From Gammaproteobacteria bacterium (GTDB taxonomy: Bacteria; Pseudomonadota; Gammaproteobacteria; UBA6429; Thiohalophilaceae), in NCBI GenBank assembly GCA_016194635.1, contig JACQBC010000023.1, forward strand, positions 1 through 64,000: a DNA stretch of 64,000 bases, given 5' to 3'. Below, in pieces: positions 1 through 8,923 of the stretch (positions are counted from its first letter, which is position 1; the number at the start of each line of letters is the position of its first letter). Both the position numbers and the translations under genes were made by a program. The notes beneath the pieces are model-generated. The model did not search any database, had not been told where the DNA came from, and saw only the letters and a program-made list of their open reading frames with translations.

Positions 1-141
1 CATAAAATCGATACGACCCCTCGTCACGGTGGCCAGCGCGGGGAGCCGGCGGGGAATGCGAAACTGCGCACCGTGGCTGAAAGCTACGGTGTACACAAGC
101 TTCTCACTGACGCGCCGCATTGGTCGGTGGATGGGAAATAA
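1..141 (+). CDS. C-terminal end of an unidentified protein (partial)
   Basis: The first frame is open from base 1 to a TAA at 139-141 and encodes 46 residues; the start lies outside the window. The peptide looks like real protein and ends with the segment LLTDAPHWSVDGK. A DPPHW/F-like ending after a helix of the type NAKLRTVAESYGV reminds me of the C-termini of M15-like peptidoglycan peptidases and some secreted effectors, but that is a weak recollection. The next gene starts 5 nt after the stop and encodes a small exported protein, a spacing typical of effector/immunity pairs. Function unknown. Confidence 0.55.
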   Translation, partial: HKIDTTPRHGGQRGEPAGNAKLRTVAESYGVHKLLTDAPHWSVDGK

Positions 142-146
142 ATACG

Positions 147-677
147 ATGCGAAACAAAACGATATGTACGCTGATTATTTTGGTTTTGAACGCAGTGGCT
201 TGTGCCCAATCCCCGCCTTCGGGGGTCTACCGGATTTACGAGTATTGCCGTAAGGAGAAAACCGATCCGACGGTGGTCTCTCTGGTAAAAAAGCTTGGAC
301 TGGATGCTGAGAGTGGAGGCGGAGGGTATTTCAAATTTTATCAACCCCGATCACGCACCGATTATGATTATATTCATGTGACAATGAATCCACAACCCAC
401 ACTGAATGATATCCAGGGAATGTCTATCACTTGGAAAAAACCCGGGTTAACCTACGAAGAAATCCAGCAATTAGTAGGGCTCGCTCTACCGTTGCGCGGT
501 TCCAAGGAGATCTATAGCGAAAAAGGAGGGTTTCAGGCGCGCTATCACGTGGCGGATTATAAGTATAACGCGGGTTCCCCTGCGCTAAGCGATATTGTCG
601 TGATCTGTGAAAAAAATAGCTACGATGCGTGCACGCAGATTGATATTCATTGTTTTGAGTTTGTACACCCGGATTAA
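147..677 (+). CDS. Small exported protein of unknown function
   Basis: This encodes 176 residues. The start was placed at the ATG at 147, because the protein then opens with a clean signal sequence (MRNKT, then a hydrophobic run ending near VACAQS). An ATG nine codons earlier overlaps the upstream gene and spoils the signal. The Cys at the end of the signal is not in a good lipobox, so the protein may be periplasmic or a lipoprotein. The mature part has several Cys residues and is mostly polar beta/alpha sequence with no motif I recognise. It follows the partial upstream gene by 5 nt and is visibly more A+T-rich than the genes to its right. An immunity role is possible but unproven. Confidence 0.7.
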   Translation: MRNKTICTLIILVLNAVACAQSPPSGVYRIYEYCRKEKTDPTVVSLVKKLGLDAESGGGGYFKFYQPRSRTDYDYIHVTMNPQPTLNDIQGMSITWKKPGLTYEEIQQLVGLALPLRGSKEIYSEKGGFQARYHVADYKYNAGSPALSDIVVICEKNSYDACTQIDIHCFEFVHPD

Positions 678-727
678 AGTGGTGCGGTGGTGGTAGCGAA
701 GTGTGTAGCTTTGCACCGCCCCACACC

Positions 728-1168
728 CTATTTAACCTGCAACCAAAACGTAACCGGGCCGTCGTTGATCAGCGCTACTTGCATGTCGGCTCCGAATCGT
801 CCGCTGGCAACCTTGCTGTAGCGTTGTTGCGCCAGGACCAGGCACTGATCGAATAATTGCTTGCCGAGCTGCGGCGCGGCGCCAGCGGAAAAACTCGGCC
901 GGGTGCCGCTACGGGTATCGGCCACCAAGGTGAATTGCGGTACCAATAACACCCCGCCCGCTATTTCTACGACGTTACTGTTCATTTTATTTTGCGCGTC
1001 CGGAAAGACGCGATAGGTTAATAACCGATCAACCAGCCGCTCCGCCTGTGTCGTCGTATCGGTTTTTTCTATGCCGATAAATACCAATATTCCCCGTTCA
1101 ATGGCGGCGACAAGCTGGGAATCAACGCTGACGCTGGCCTGGCGTACACGTTGCAGCAAGCCAATCAT
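728..1168 (-). CDS. dtd: D-aminoacyl-tRNA deacylase
   Basis: The product hydrolyses D-amino acids (and glycine wrongly attached to tRNA-Ala) from tRNA in the cytoplasm, a proofreading step in translation. At 146 residues it has the usual length and starts MIGLLQRVRQASV, as the family does. The two cross-subunit motifs are visible: PQFTL (usually SQFTL, so Ser is replaced by Pro here) and NDGPVTF near the C-terminus. The frame stays open upstream of 1168, but that part is antisense to no homologous sequence and lies inside pip. The ATG overlaps the pip stop by 4 bases, so the two are translationally coupled. Confidence 0.96.
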   Translation of the reverse strand: MIGLLQRVRQASVSVDSQLVAAIERGILVFIGIEKTDTTTQAERLVDRLLTYRVFPDAQNKMNSNVVEIAGGVLLVPQFTLVADTRSGTRPSFSAGAAPQLGKQLFDQCLVLAQQRYSKVASGRFGADMQVALINDGPVTFWLQVK

Positions 1169-2118
1169 TTTATTTTGCTGAGCATCTGGTCCGTGGCGTG
1201 TAATAATGCGGCGCTGATGCCCGGTTCGGCGGCAGAGTGGCCGGCGTCGGAAATAATCTGTAACTCGGCGAATGGATAGGCTTGCTGCAGATCCCAGGCG
1301 CTTTGCAGCGGGCACACTATATCGTAACGCCCCTGCACGATGATCGCGGGAATCTTCGCTAAACGCGGTGCATCGCGCAATAATTGATTTTCCTGCAAAA
1401 ACGCCCCGTGCATGAAATAATGACATTCGATACGCGCCAGGCTCAGCGCCGTGTGCGGGTGCGCGAAGTGATCAATAACCGATTTGCTGCCGCGCAACGT
1501 GGCCGTGCGCCCTTCCCAGATCGACCAGGCCTTGGCGGCTTGCATGCGGATCAATTCATCGTCACAGGTGAGCCGTTGATAATAGGCCGCCACCATCTGC
1601 GTCTGTTCATTTTCCGGGATTGGCTTGGTAAAAGCCTGCCAATAGTCCGGAAAAATTCGACTCGCCCCGCCGGCTTGATAAAACCAATCGATCTCCCACC
1701 GCCGACATAAAAATATCCCGCGCAAGATCAATCCCATGACGCGTTGCGGATGGGTTTGAGCGTAAGCCAAGGCCAGGGTCGAACCCCACGAGCCACCAAA
1801 CACCACCCATTGCGTGATCTGGAGTTGTTCGCGCAGCAGTTCCAGATCCGCCACCAGATCCCAGGTGCTGTTATGATGCAACTCCGCATGGGGCGTGGAT
1901 TTGCCACAACCCCGCTGGTCGAACAATACGATGCGGTATTTTTGTGGATTGAAGAAACTGCGATGGTAGGGCTCACAGCCCGCTCCCGGCCCGCCGTGCA
2001 AAAACACCACCGGCACACCGTCCGGGTTACCGCATTCTTCGACATACAACACATGCGGTGATGTCACCGGCAGGGTGAACTGCCGGTAGGGTTGGATCGC
2101 CGGGTACAGGCTGCGCAC
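1165..2118 (-). CDS. pip: Proline iminopeptidase
   Basis: This is a cytoplasmic serine peptidase of the alpha/beta-hydrolase fold (family S33) that releases N-terminal proline from peptides. It has 317 residues, the normal length. The oxyanion segment HGGPGAG is at about 41-47, DQRGCGKS at 67-74, and the nucleophile elbow GGSWGS at 108-113 (Ser110). Later come the acid (GRYD) and the His (DAGHS) of the triad. It starts with GTG, 6 nt after the upstream gene's stop, with no clear Shine-Dalgarno, so it probably relies on coupling. It sits second in a three-gene operon ahead of dtd. Confidence 0.96.
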   Translation of the reverse strand: MRSLYPAIQPYRQFTLPVTSPHVLYVEECGNPDGVPVVFLHGGPGAGCEPYHRSFFNPQKYRIVLFDQRGCGKSTPHAELHHNSTWDLVADLELLREQLQITQWVVFGGSWGSTLALAYAQTHPQRVMGLILRGIFLCRRWEIDWFYQAGGASRIFPDYWQAFTKPIPENEQTQMVAAYYQRLTCDDELIRMQAAKAWSIWEGRTATLRGSKSVIDHFAHPHTALSLARIECHYFMHGAFLQENQLLRDAPRLAKIPAIIVQGRYDIVCPLQSAWDLQQAYPFAELQIISDAGHSAAEPGISAALLHATDQMLSKIK

Positions 2119-2124
2119 GATTAA

Positions 2125-2673
2125 TTAATCTTGCACAATCTCGCCTTTAAACCCAATCGCCGCGGCGATACCCAGGGATAAAAAAGCTAACAACAACAGC
2201 CACGGGCCGAAGACGAGTAATTTATACGCCCAGGCTTGACCGAAGTTAGCCAGGTACAACATCCCGGAATGCAATAGAGCACCGAGTATAAACAGCCCGC
2301 TGATGATCTGCTTATACACGCGCCCGATGGCGATAAAACACAACACCAACCCGGCGATAACATTCAACACCGATTCCAGGTTACCGTGGGCGTGGACACT
2401 GCGCGGCGAGTTCAGTTGCGCACTGGCATTAAAAACATTGTTCAACGCCAGTATCCCATCGGTATTGGCCTTGGCCAAGGTATCGGCAGGCACTTTTTCC
2501 ATATTTTCTTCGTATTGGTTGGTTTGAATATCCTGCAATCTTCCCAACGGGGCCTGCTTGGCGGCGGTGGATTTCTCCACTCCAGGGAATACATTGGCCA
2601 CCATGTAAGGTCCAAGCGCGGCGGTGAGCACCAAGTATAAAAACCCAAAGGCGATATTTTTCTTACCAATCAT
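2125..2673 (-). CDS. Unknown inner-membrane protein
   Basis: The product has 182 residues, with one N-terminal hydrophobic helix (about 8-28) and three more in the C-terminal half (about 103-175). Between them is a polar segment of about 70 residues that is probably periplasmic. I do not recognise the family. An excellent ribosome site (AGGAGG, 4 nt before ATG) marks it as the first gene of the operon with pip and dtd. Those enzymes give no clue to its role. Confidence 0.8.
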   Translation of the reverse strand: MIGKKNIAFGFLYLVLTAALGPYMVANVFPGVEKSTAAKQAPLGRLQDIQTNQYEENMEKVPADTLAKANTDGILALNNVFNASAQLNSPRSVHAHGNLESVLNVIAGLVLCFIAIGRVYKQIISGLFILGALLHSGMLYLANFGQAWAYKLLVFGPWLLLLAFLSLGIAAAIGFKGEIVQD

Positions 2674-2866
2674 ATGTCCTCCTATAAGTCATTACCCAGG
2701 GGATAACTATACACTGTAATCGGACAATAGAATGAAGGATGGTTTAAGTCTCAAGCCGATGGAATGCCCGCGACTTGGGATCGGGTGGCAAACTACGCTG
2801 CCATGGGTGCTATCTGTACACGCCCCAGATCAATCCAGCAATTTCTTGCTTACTGCGCATTGCGAT

Positions 2867-3580
2867 TCAGGTAAGTGGAGTGGACTCATCTTTATCCACC
2901 GGTTCTAAACGGTAGCCTTGATGATAAATGGCGCTCAAACGCCAGCCCGATTCCGGTGTTAGCTCGAGTTTTTTGCGCACCCGGCTGATATGGGTATCCA
3001 CGGTGCGGGTGGTGAAGTCGGTGCCGTGACCCCAGACCGCCGAGAGGATATGCCCGCGCGATAATAAACGCCCGGCATTCTTGAATAAAAACGCCACCAA
3101 TTCGTATTCTTTCTGGGTTAGTTTTAAGGTTTCATTATCTTTGGTGACGATATGCGCGGTGGTATTCACACGAAACGGCGGATATTCCAAGATTTCACGC
3201 TGCAGTGTCGCGGGGGTGTGGCTGCGACGGGTCACCGCGGCGATGCGGGCGAGCAATTCTTTTTCGCGGATCGGTTTGGTGATGTAATCGTCCGCGCCCA
3301 AGTTCAGTATCCGCGCGACATCTTCCTCGCTATCGCGTTGGGTAACAAAGATCACCGGTGTAGTGTGGTCATTTTGTTCGATCAACCATTTGAGCACAGC
3401 TTCACCGTCCATATCAGGCATGACCCAATCGAGGATGTATAGATCAAAACTGTCTTTGCGTAGCGCATTAGTGAAATCCAGACCGGAGATAAAATGCATT
3501 ACGGCGTAACCGCGCGCCTTCAGCCACAACGTGATGATTTGGGCAAGATGAAAATCGTCGTCAACCAGGGCAATTCGCAA
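2867..3580 (-). CDS. OmpR/PhoB-type response regulator
   Basis: This is a two-component transcription factor of 237 residues. The receiver domain (1-115) has the acidic pocket DDD at 7-9, the phospho-acceptor Asp51 in LDWVMPD, and the conserved Lys in ITKP. The winged-helix DNA-binding domain (about 130-228) has LTQKEYELVAFL and the recognition-helix region RTVDTHISRVRKKL. No histidine kinase gene lies beside it, so its partner is elsewhere. The unusual N-terminal line DWVMPD carries Trp after the Asp, where most have Val/Ile/Leu. Confidence 0.93.
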   Translation of the reverse strand: MRIALVDDDFHLAQIITLWLKARGYAVMHFISGLDFTNALRKDSFDLYILDWVMPDMDGEAVLKWLIEQNDHTTPVIFVTQRDSEEDVARILNLGADDYITKPIREKELLARIAAVTRRSHTPATLQREILEYPPFRVNTTAHIVTKDNETLKLTQKEYELVAFLFKNAGRLLSRGHILSAVWGHGTDFTTRTVDTHISRVRKKLELTPESGWRLSAIYHQGYRLEPVDKDESTPLT

Positions 3581-3652
3581 CGCTGTTACTCCCTCTGTGA
3601 ATACAATCTATTCTGACACAAGCGCGCGAGCAACGCCAAGTTTAGCGAAGCC

Positions 3653-4789
3653 TCAGCCCTCATGCAGAAAAACTTCAATCATGTCCCGCTGCGCTATGGC
3701 GTCGTTGTAACCCAAGCGGATCAATTCCCGGCAGTATTCTTTTTCAAACAGTAGATAACTGGCCAAGGCCGAGCCTTCTTTACGCATAGCCCCAATCCCT
3801 TTAAGTAAATAACGGATCGTGCGTGGTAAATGCTTCACATAAGCACGCGCTAACGTCCCTATATCAACACTGGGAGCAATGACATAGGCTTTGACCTTGC
3901 GCAGCGGGATCTCGCCTTGAGTGATTTTGTGATGGGTGAACATCTCGATGGTTTTATTCACTCGCTCCAGACGTTCCAAGTCGGCTTCCAGGCTGTCTAA
4001 AAAAATGCTGTCGAGGATATGCCCGGCAATCTGCGCGAAACTTGGATAATCCTCACCGCGTACACGGTTTTGGCGTTCGCTGGTATGTTCATTACCAATC
4101 ACTAAAATGCGATCCGCTCCTAAATGTAACGCCGCACTCAAGGGGGCCATTTGGCGCATCGATCCATCACCAAAATACTCGCGATTCACTCGCACCGCTT
4201 GAAATAAAAACGGGATCGCCGACGAGGCCATGAGATGGTCGATACAAAGCTCCGCCTTACAGCCTAGGCGCCGCACCCGTGACCAGGCCGGAACCTCGTC
4301 ATGGGCATGGTAAAACGTCACCGATTGTCCCGAAGAATAGCCGGAGGCCGTGACGCTTACCGCGTGGAGATAACCCTGATCAACCATGGTGCAGATACGC
4401 GAAAAATCCACCCGTTCGCTTAACAATTGGCGTAGCGGAGAGCGGTCTAATAACGCCACCGGGTTGCGTTTGCCTATGCCGCCGAGCATCATGGCCCCCA
4501 TCCATTGCAAGGCGGTTTTTAAAATATTGCCGGGGTCGGCATAAAACACCTGCGAGACATGGAAGCTACCCCAGACCCGCAGCATTTGGGCCATGGCGTG
4601 GCTGTAATTGTCGGCCATACTGCCAAGGGATACGGCGTTGATGGCGCCGGCAGAGGTACCGCAAATGACATGAAACGGGGAAGGCGCGCCCTTGGGAATA
4701 AATTCCGCGAACGCCTTGAGAACACCAATTTGGTAGGCGGCCCGCGCGCCACCGCCCATCATGATCAACCCACGTTTGACTGCCGCCAT
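3653..4789 (-). CDS. Patatin-like phospholipase (NTE/RssA-like family)
   Basis: This is a predicted lipid acyl hydrolase of 378 residues with a Ser-Asp dyad. The glycine-rich oxyanion loop GGGARAAYQ lies at about 12-20, the nucleophile elbow GTSAG at 44-48 (Ser46), and the catalytic Asp in FGDGS near residue 210, where DGG/DGA is more usual. The long C-terminal part ([11 protein letters not shown] and onward) is typical of the bacterial NTE-type group. No signal peptide is seen, so it is probably cytoplasmic or membrane-peripheral. It stands alone between the response regulator and a divergently functioning hydrolase, and its substrate is unknown. Confidence 0.9.
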   Translation of the reverse strand: MAAVKRGLIMMGGGARAAYQIGVLKAFAEFIPKGAPSPFHVICGTSAGAINAVSLGSMADNYSHAMAQMLRVWGSFHVSQVFYADPGNILKTALQWMGAMMLGGIGKRNPVALLDRSPLRQLLSERVDFSRICTMVDQGYLHAVSVTASGYSSGQSVTFYHAHDEVPAWSRVRRLGCKAELCIDHLMASSAIPFLFQAVRVNREYFGDGSMRQMAPLSAALHLGADRILVIGNEHTSERQNRVRGEDYPSFAQIAGHILDSIFLDSLEADLERLERVNKTIEMFTHHKITQGEIPLRKVKAYVIAPSVDIGTLARAYVKHLPRTIRYLLKGIGAMRKEGSALASYLLFEKEYCRELIRLGYNDAIAQRDMIEVFLHEG

Positions 4790-4877
4790 AGCCGTACATC
4801 CTTCCTATCGCCTTACTATAGCGGCAAGCCTATATCAAAAGTAAAGCGATCCGCGTCACCTAGCGCGCACGCTGCGA

Positions 4878-5762
4878 TTAGGTTTGTGACGGCATAGGCA
4901 GCTGTAACAGCTGTGCGCACCACGCGTCGATAACCCGCTGCGCTTCGGCGGGCTTTTCGGTTAACAACCAATGGTCGGCATCGATCACCTGGATCTCACC
5001 GTGGGCCAGGGTGGATAAAATTCGCTGGTTGTGGGCGCTGTCACTGGTACTGGCGCCCTTGGACAATAACACCAGCACGGGCACTTGAATCGCGCTTAAT
5101 GCGGGTAACGGCCGCGTGACCTCGTATAAATCTTGTAAATAATTCACCCACGGGATGAATTCCAAATCGCTAAACGGGTTCATGTATAAACTGGCGATAT
5201 CTTGATCCGGGTGGGCGGCGAGAAAGGCGCGGGTTTGTTGGTCCAAGGCGTACAGATCACGGTAGACGTAAGCGCGTTTGGGCCACCCTAGACGGTAGGC
5301 CGCGCGGAACAGCGCAATCACGGCGCGCAATAAGCCGCGCCAGCGCGCCACGCGGCGCAATACACCGCTGAGGGCCTGAGGGAACACCGGATCGATCAGC
5401 AGCAAACCGCGCGCGCGATGGCCCGCCAAACAGGCGTACTCCAAAGCAACCTGCGCGCCCATGCTGTGGCCGATGATCACCGCGTGACGCTGTTCCTGGT
5501 TCAACAGCGCGTGCAAGTCACCGCACCAGTGGGCGCGGCTAAAGGATCGGTAAGTGAGCGAGCGTCCATGACCGCGCAGGTCCAAGGCCGCTAAGGCACA
5601 GTGTCCCCGCAACCGCGATTGGCTCATCCATTCATGAAACCGTGTGGCATTGCTCGCCAAGCCGTGTAAACACACCACGGCAATCCCAGGGTAGCGCCCG
5701 GCGAGCCATTGGTAGGTAATCTTGGCGCCGTTTCGCTCTAAACCACGCGCCTCGCCCAGCAT
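4878..5762 (-). CDS. Alpha/beta-hydrolase
   Basis: This is a 294-residue hydrolase of the alpha/beta fold. Visible are the strand-helix start VVCLHGLASNATRF (about 29-42), LDLRGHGRS at 60-68, the nucleophile elbow GHSMG (Ser100), and a late acid and His (IDADHWLLTEKP). The lid region is rich in Arg and Tyr. The substrate cannot be read from sequence; esterase, lipase and C-C hydrolase roles are all possible. The ATG lies 7 nt after the BON lipoprotein stop codon, so both probably share one transcript. Confidence 0.88.
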   Translation of the reverse strand: MLGEARGLERNGAKITYQWLAGRYPGIAVVCLHGLASNATRFHEWMSQSRLRGHCALAALDLRGHGRSLTYRSFSRAHWCGDLHALLNQEQRHAVIIGHSMGAQVALEYACLAGHRARGLLLIDPVFPQALSGVLRRVARWRGLLRAVIALFRAAYRLGWPKRAYVYRDLYALDQQTRAFLAAHPDQDIASLYMNPFSDLEFIPWVNYLQDLYEVTRPLPALSAIQVPVLVLLSKGASTSDSAHNQRILSTLAHGEIQVIDADHWLLTEKPAEAQRVIDAWCAQLLQLPMPSQT

Positions 5763-5769
5763 AACGTGA

Positions 5770-6084
5770 TCAGTTGCCTTTGATGATCAAATCGTTTTTT
5801 ACTTCTTTCACTCCACCCACCGAATAGGCGATGTCGCTCGCCCGGTTCTTTTCTATTTGGTTATCAACAAACCCACTGAGCTGTACCAAACCCTTGAAGG
5901 TATTGACCTTGATTTGCATATTGGAGGTGAGCGGATCATCGATCAATTTAGCTTTTATATCCGTGGTAACCATACTGCTATCCAGAAACTCGTCGCGGCT
6001 TTCCTGATCAAGCGCGGCCACACAACCGAATAAACATGACCCCACTAATAAGACACTTGTGCAGATTATTAACGATCGTTTCAT
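5770..6084 (-). CDS. BON-domain lipoprotein (OsmY-like)
   Basis: The ATG at 6084 was chosen because it gives a perfect lipoprotein signal: MKRSL, a hydrophobic core and the lipobox LFGC (Cys21). The open frame extends upstream only as antisense to the VOC gene. The mature part holds one BON domain, about residues 45-104 (TDIKAKLIDDPL, VNTFKGLVQLSGFV, AYSVGGVKEVKNDL). BON domains bind phospholipid surfaces in the periplasm and often respond to osmotic or envelope stress. The total length is 104 residues. Confidence 0.9.
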   Translation of the reverse strand: MKRSLIICTSVLLVGSCLFGCVAALDQESRDEFLDSSMVTTDIKAKLIDDPLTSNMQIKVNTFKGLVQLSGFVDNQIEKNRASDIAYSVGGVKEVKNDLIIKGN

Positions 6085-6109
6085 TGGAGCTTTATTCCCT
6101 TGCGGCGGG

Positions 6110-6529
6110 TTATTTAGCGAATAGTTGGCTTGGATCTTTAAACGCTTTAAATTCCAAAGCATTGCCCGACGGATCCAGCAAGAACATCGTGGCCTGCTCC
6201 CCCACCTGTCCGGCGAAGCGGATGTAGGGTTCAATCACAAATACTATCGAGTGCTGTTGCAAACGTTGCGCCAGGTCCTGCCACTGCCGCCAGGCCAGTA
6301 CTACACCAAAGTGTGGAATCGGCACGTCGTGCCCATCCACTGGGTTATGCTGGGCGAGATGGATTATTCCCGGCTTAAGATGGGCCACGATCTGGTGTCC
6401 GTATAGATCGAAATCGACCCAGCTGTCGGCGCTGCGACCTTCCGGACAGCCCAGTACCTTGCCATAAAACTGCCGGGCAGCGGCAAGATCATGCACGCCA
6501 AACGCAATGTGAAACGGGTTTAAGGTCAT
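6110..6529 (-). CDS. VOC (glyoxalase/extradiol dioxygenase-like) protein
   Basis: This is a 139-residue protein of the vicinal oxygen chelate superfamily. It has two beta-alpha-beta-beta-beta modules: [20 protein letters not shown] at the start and [18 protein letters not shown] in the second half. It ends with [15 protein letters not shown], typical of VOC proteins. Potential metal ligands are His (HIAF), His (HFGV) and Glu (LEFK). The start at 6529 was preferred because the family begins at about this point; twelve extra residues are possible. The enzyme reaction is not assigned. Confidence 0.88.
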   Translation of the reverse strand: MTLNPFHIAFGVHDLAAARQFYGKVLGCPEGRSADSWVDFDLYGHQIVAHLKPGIIHLAQHNPVDGHDVPIPHFGVVLAWRQWQDLAQRLQQHSIVFVIEPYIRFAGQVGEQATMFLLDPSGNALEFKAFKDPSQLFAK

Positions 6530-6601
6530 AAATTCGCAAATACTCCAAAAACCGGCCAGGGCCATCTACACTGTTGCATACGGGATCCGTCCTGTAAACC
6601 T

Positions 6602-7456
6602 ATGCAATCATTAACCGCCCATGCCCTGATCGATGATGTTAGCGCGCTGATCTCCCTGCCCGAGGTGGTACAGCGTCTAAACCAGACCATCAACGACGAA
6701 CATGCTTCCGCCCAGGACATCGCGCGGATCATCGCGCATGACCCAGGATTGGCCACTCGCCTGCTAAAAATCGCCAATAGTCCGCTGTACGGCAGTTCGC
6801 GGCAGATCGACAACGTGGCCCGGGCCGTCACCCTGCTGGGCACCAAACAGATCCGCGACCTGGCCTATTCGGCCATCGCCAGCAAGATGTTCGCCGGCAT
6901 GCCCAGTGAAATCATTTCGGTGGAGGACTTCTGGCACCACAGCCTCTATTGTGGACTGCTGGCGCGCAGCCTGGCGCAAATCACCGCCAACTCCAACCCC
7001 GACACCCTGTTTACCGCCGGTTTACTGCACGACATCGGCCAGTTGATCTTATTTCACCGTACCCCGCAACACGCCCATCAAGTGATTTTGCTAACAATCC
7101 AAGGCGATGCTGATAAAGACATGGTCGGTGCCGAACGCGAGGTATTGGGCTTTGATCACACCGACGTCGGCGCGGAGTTGGCGCAACAATGGCACCTGCC
7201 AGCGGTATTACGCGAATGTATCGCCTACCACCACACGCCCGACAAGGCCAAACAATTTCCGCTGGAAGTCGCGATCATCTATATCGCCAACCTGATCGCC
7301 AGCTTGCCCTACAGCGAATTCCCCGATGCCAGTGACCTGCAACGGATCAATCCCGTCCCCTTAGCGCGGCTAAACCTCACCCCGGCCATGTTAACCGAGG
7401 CCGCTCAACAGGCGCAGGCGCAGATCGCGCAAACCCAGCAGGCGTTATTCAACTAG
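6602..7456 (+). CDS. HDOD-domain signalling protein
   Basis: This is a 284-residue protein built almost wholly of an HDOD domain (about 15-210). Motifs include LPEVVQRLNQTIND, IIAHDPGLATRLLKIANSP and AGLLHDIGQLILFH. HDOD is a catalytically lapsed HD-like fold used in proteobacterial signalling, often with two-component or cyclic-di-GMP systems. There is no receiver or GGDEF/EAL domain. It is the only plus-strand gene in this stretch and diverges from the VOC gene. Output unknown. Confidence 0.92.
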   Translation: MQSLTAHALIDDVSALISLPEVVQRLNQTINDEHASAQDIARIIAHDPGLATRLLKIANSPLYGSSRQIDNVARAVTLLGTKQIRDLAYSAIASKMFAGMPSEIISVEDFWHHSLYCGLLARSLAQITANSNPDTLFTAGLLHDIGQLILFHRTPQHAHQVILLTIQGDADKDMVGAEREVLGFDHTDVGAELAQQWHLPAVLRECIAYHHTPDKAKQFPLEVAIIYIANLIASLPYSEFPDASDLQRINPVPLARLNLTPAMLTEAAQQAQAQIAQTQQALFN

Positions 7457-7547
7457 CAAGGGACATACCGGCCACACCGGCATTGCTCCGGATGGGTTAT
7501 ACCCGCGGATCCAATCCGCGCGGTTGTTACACGCCCGGGCGGTGCGG

Positions 7548-8615
7548 TTATGAATTCGCCGCTGTTTCCCGGCGCTGTCGTACCGCGGCGGCCAGTTGCC
7601 GTAACAGCGGCACACTTTGCTCCCAACCGATGCAAGCGTCGGTAATACTCTTGCCATAGACCAGGGGCACACCGGCGAGGACATCTTGCCGGCCTTCCTG
7701 GAGATGGCTCTCGATCATCACGCCGATGATCCGCCGATCGCCGTTGGCCAATTGCTGGGCCACACTATGGCCGACATCCACTTGCCGACCGTATTGTTTA
7801 CTGGAATTGGCGTGGGAAAAATCGACCATCATTACCGCGGGCAATTCGGCGCTGATCAAATCCTGCGCCGCCTGTTGGATCGAAGCCGCGTCGTAATTGG
7901 GTTTTTTACCACCGCGTAAAATAATATGACAGTCGTCATTGCCGGCGGTGGAAAAAATCGCCGAGTGGCCCTGTTTGGTTAACGACAGAAAATGGTGCGG
8001 CCGGCCGGCGGCGCGGATCGCATCGACGGCGATTTTCAAGGTTCCATCGGTGCCGTTTTTGAACCCCACCGGACAGGACAAGCCCGAAGCCAACTCGCGA
8101 TGCACCTGACTTTCGGTGGTACGCGCCCCAATCGCACCCCAACTGATAAGGTCGGCCAGGTATTGGGGAGTCACCAAGTCCAAGAATTCCGTGGCGGCCG
8201 GCACCCCCAGGTTATTGATATCCAGCAACACCTTGCGGGCTAAGCGCAAACCTTTATTAATATGGTAACTGTCGTCAAGGTCGGGATCATTAATCAACCC
8301 CTTCCAGCCGACCGTGGTGCGCGGCTTCTCAAAATACACCCGCATCACGATCAGTACATCCTCCGCCAGCTCGGCGCGCAGGGCCGATAAGCGCTGGGCA
8401 TAGTCCAGGGCGGCCTTGGGGTCGTGGATTGAGCAGGGCCCGATAACCACCAACAGGCGATCATCCATCCCGTGCAAAAGATGGTGAATGGCATTGCGGG
8501 TATTATAAATGGTTTCTGTGGCCGATTCGGTAACCGGCAGCTCGGCGTGCACGACCGAGGGTGGGCTAACCTCTTTGATCTCGACTATCCGTAGGTCATC
8601 CGTCCGGTATTTCAT
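7548..8615 (-). CDS. aroG: 3-deoxy-7-phosphoheptulonate synthase, class I (AroG/F/H type)
   Basis: The product condenses phosphoenolpyruvate with erythrose 4-phosphate, the first step of the shikimate pathway to aromatic amino acids. It has 355 residues, as in the E. coli isozymes. The start MKYRTDDLRI matches the family; the frame runs upstream as non-homologous sequence. Clear motifs are VVIGPCSIHDP, RVYFEKPRTTVGWKG, PVGFKNGTDG and VMVDFSHANSSKQ. The feedback class (Phe, Tyr or Trp) cannot be decided here, so the symbol means the family. A long hairpin repeat lies upstream of it. Confidence 0.95.
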   Translation of the reverse strand: MKYRTDDLRIVEIKEVSPPSVVHAELPVTESATETIYNTRNAIHHLLHGMDDRLLVVIGPCSIHDPKAALDYAQRLSALRAELAEDVLIVMRVYFEKPRTTVGWKGLINDPDLDDSYHINKGLRLARKVLLDINNLGVPAATEFLDLVTPQYLADLISWGAIGARTTESQVHRELASGLSCPVGFKNGTDGTLKIAVDAIRAAGRPHHFLSLTKQGHSAIFSTAGNDDCHIILRGGKKPNYDAASIQQAAQDLISAELPAVMMVDFSHANSSKQYGRQVDVGHSVAQQLANGDRRIIGVMIESHLQEGRQDVLAGVPLVYGKSITDACIGWEQSVPLLRQLAAAVRQRRETAANS

Positions 8616-8778
8616 TTTAACCCGTTGGCCTTCATTGCAGCGTGACACGCGAATACCCCTAGTAAGAGCGGCTATTCTACCCAGATGTGGCACGATCCCC
8701 AACTGCTAAATTCGGGAGGTCTTAAAGATATAAACACCCTTAAATAATCACTCGCAGCGTCCATGGATTGAGCTGTCG

Positions 8779-8906
8779 GTGGTTGCCGGGTTCCCCTCTT
8801 CAGTGGTACGAGTGACCGTGGGCGACAGGGATGTCGCCCCCGAATCTACACGAACGTATTTACGACGAGTCACTCGTACCACTGAAGAGGGGAACCCGGC
8901 AACCAC
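8779..8906. repeat. Long inverted repeat with inner hairpin (palindromic element, copy 1)
   Basis: The arms at 8779-8816 and 8869-8906 are exact inverted copies of 38 bases. The loop holds a second small hairpin (GGGCGAC at 8820-8826 with GTCGCCC at 8833-8839). The inside segment before the right arm, around TACACGAACGTATTTACGACG, resembles the same part of the elements at 50.9 and 57.5 kb. The element lies 17 nt downstream of the HPt gene and upstream of the DAHP synthase gene. It could act as a terminator or be a non-autonomous mobile palindrome. Confidence 0.92.
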
Positions 8907-8923
8907 TCACTGTACAAGTAACG

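Noticed and set aside
6085-6234. Earlier start of the BON lipoprotein
   Set aside because: The extension is antisense to the VOC gene and hides the lipoprotein signal.
8616-8702. Earlier start for DAHP synthase
   Set aside because: The 29 extra residues do not look like the family, which begins at MKYRTDDLRI-type sequence.
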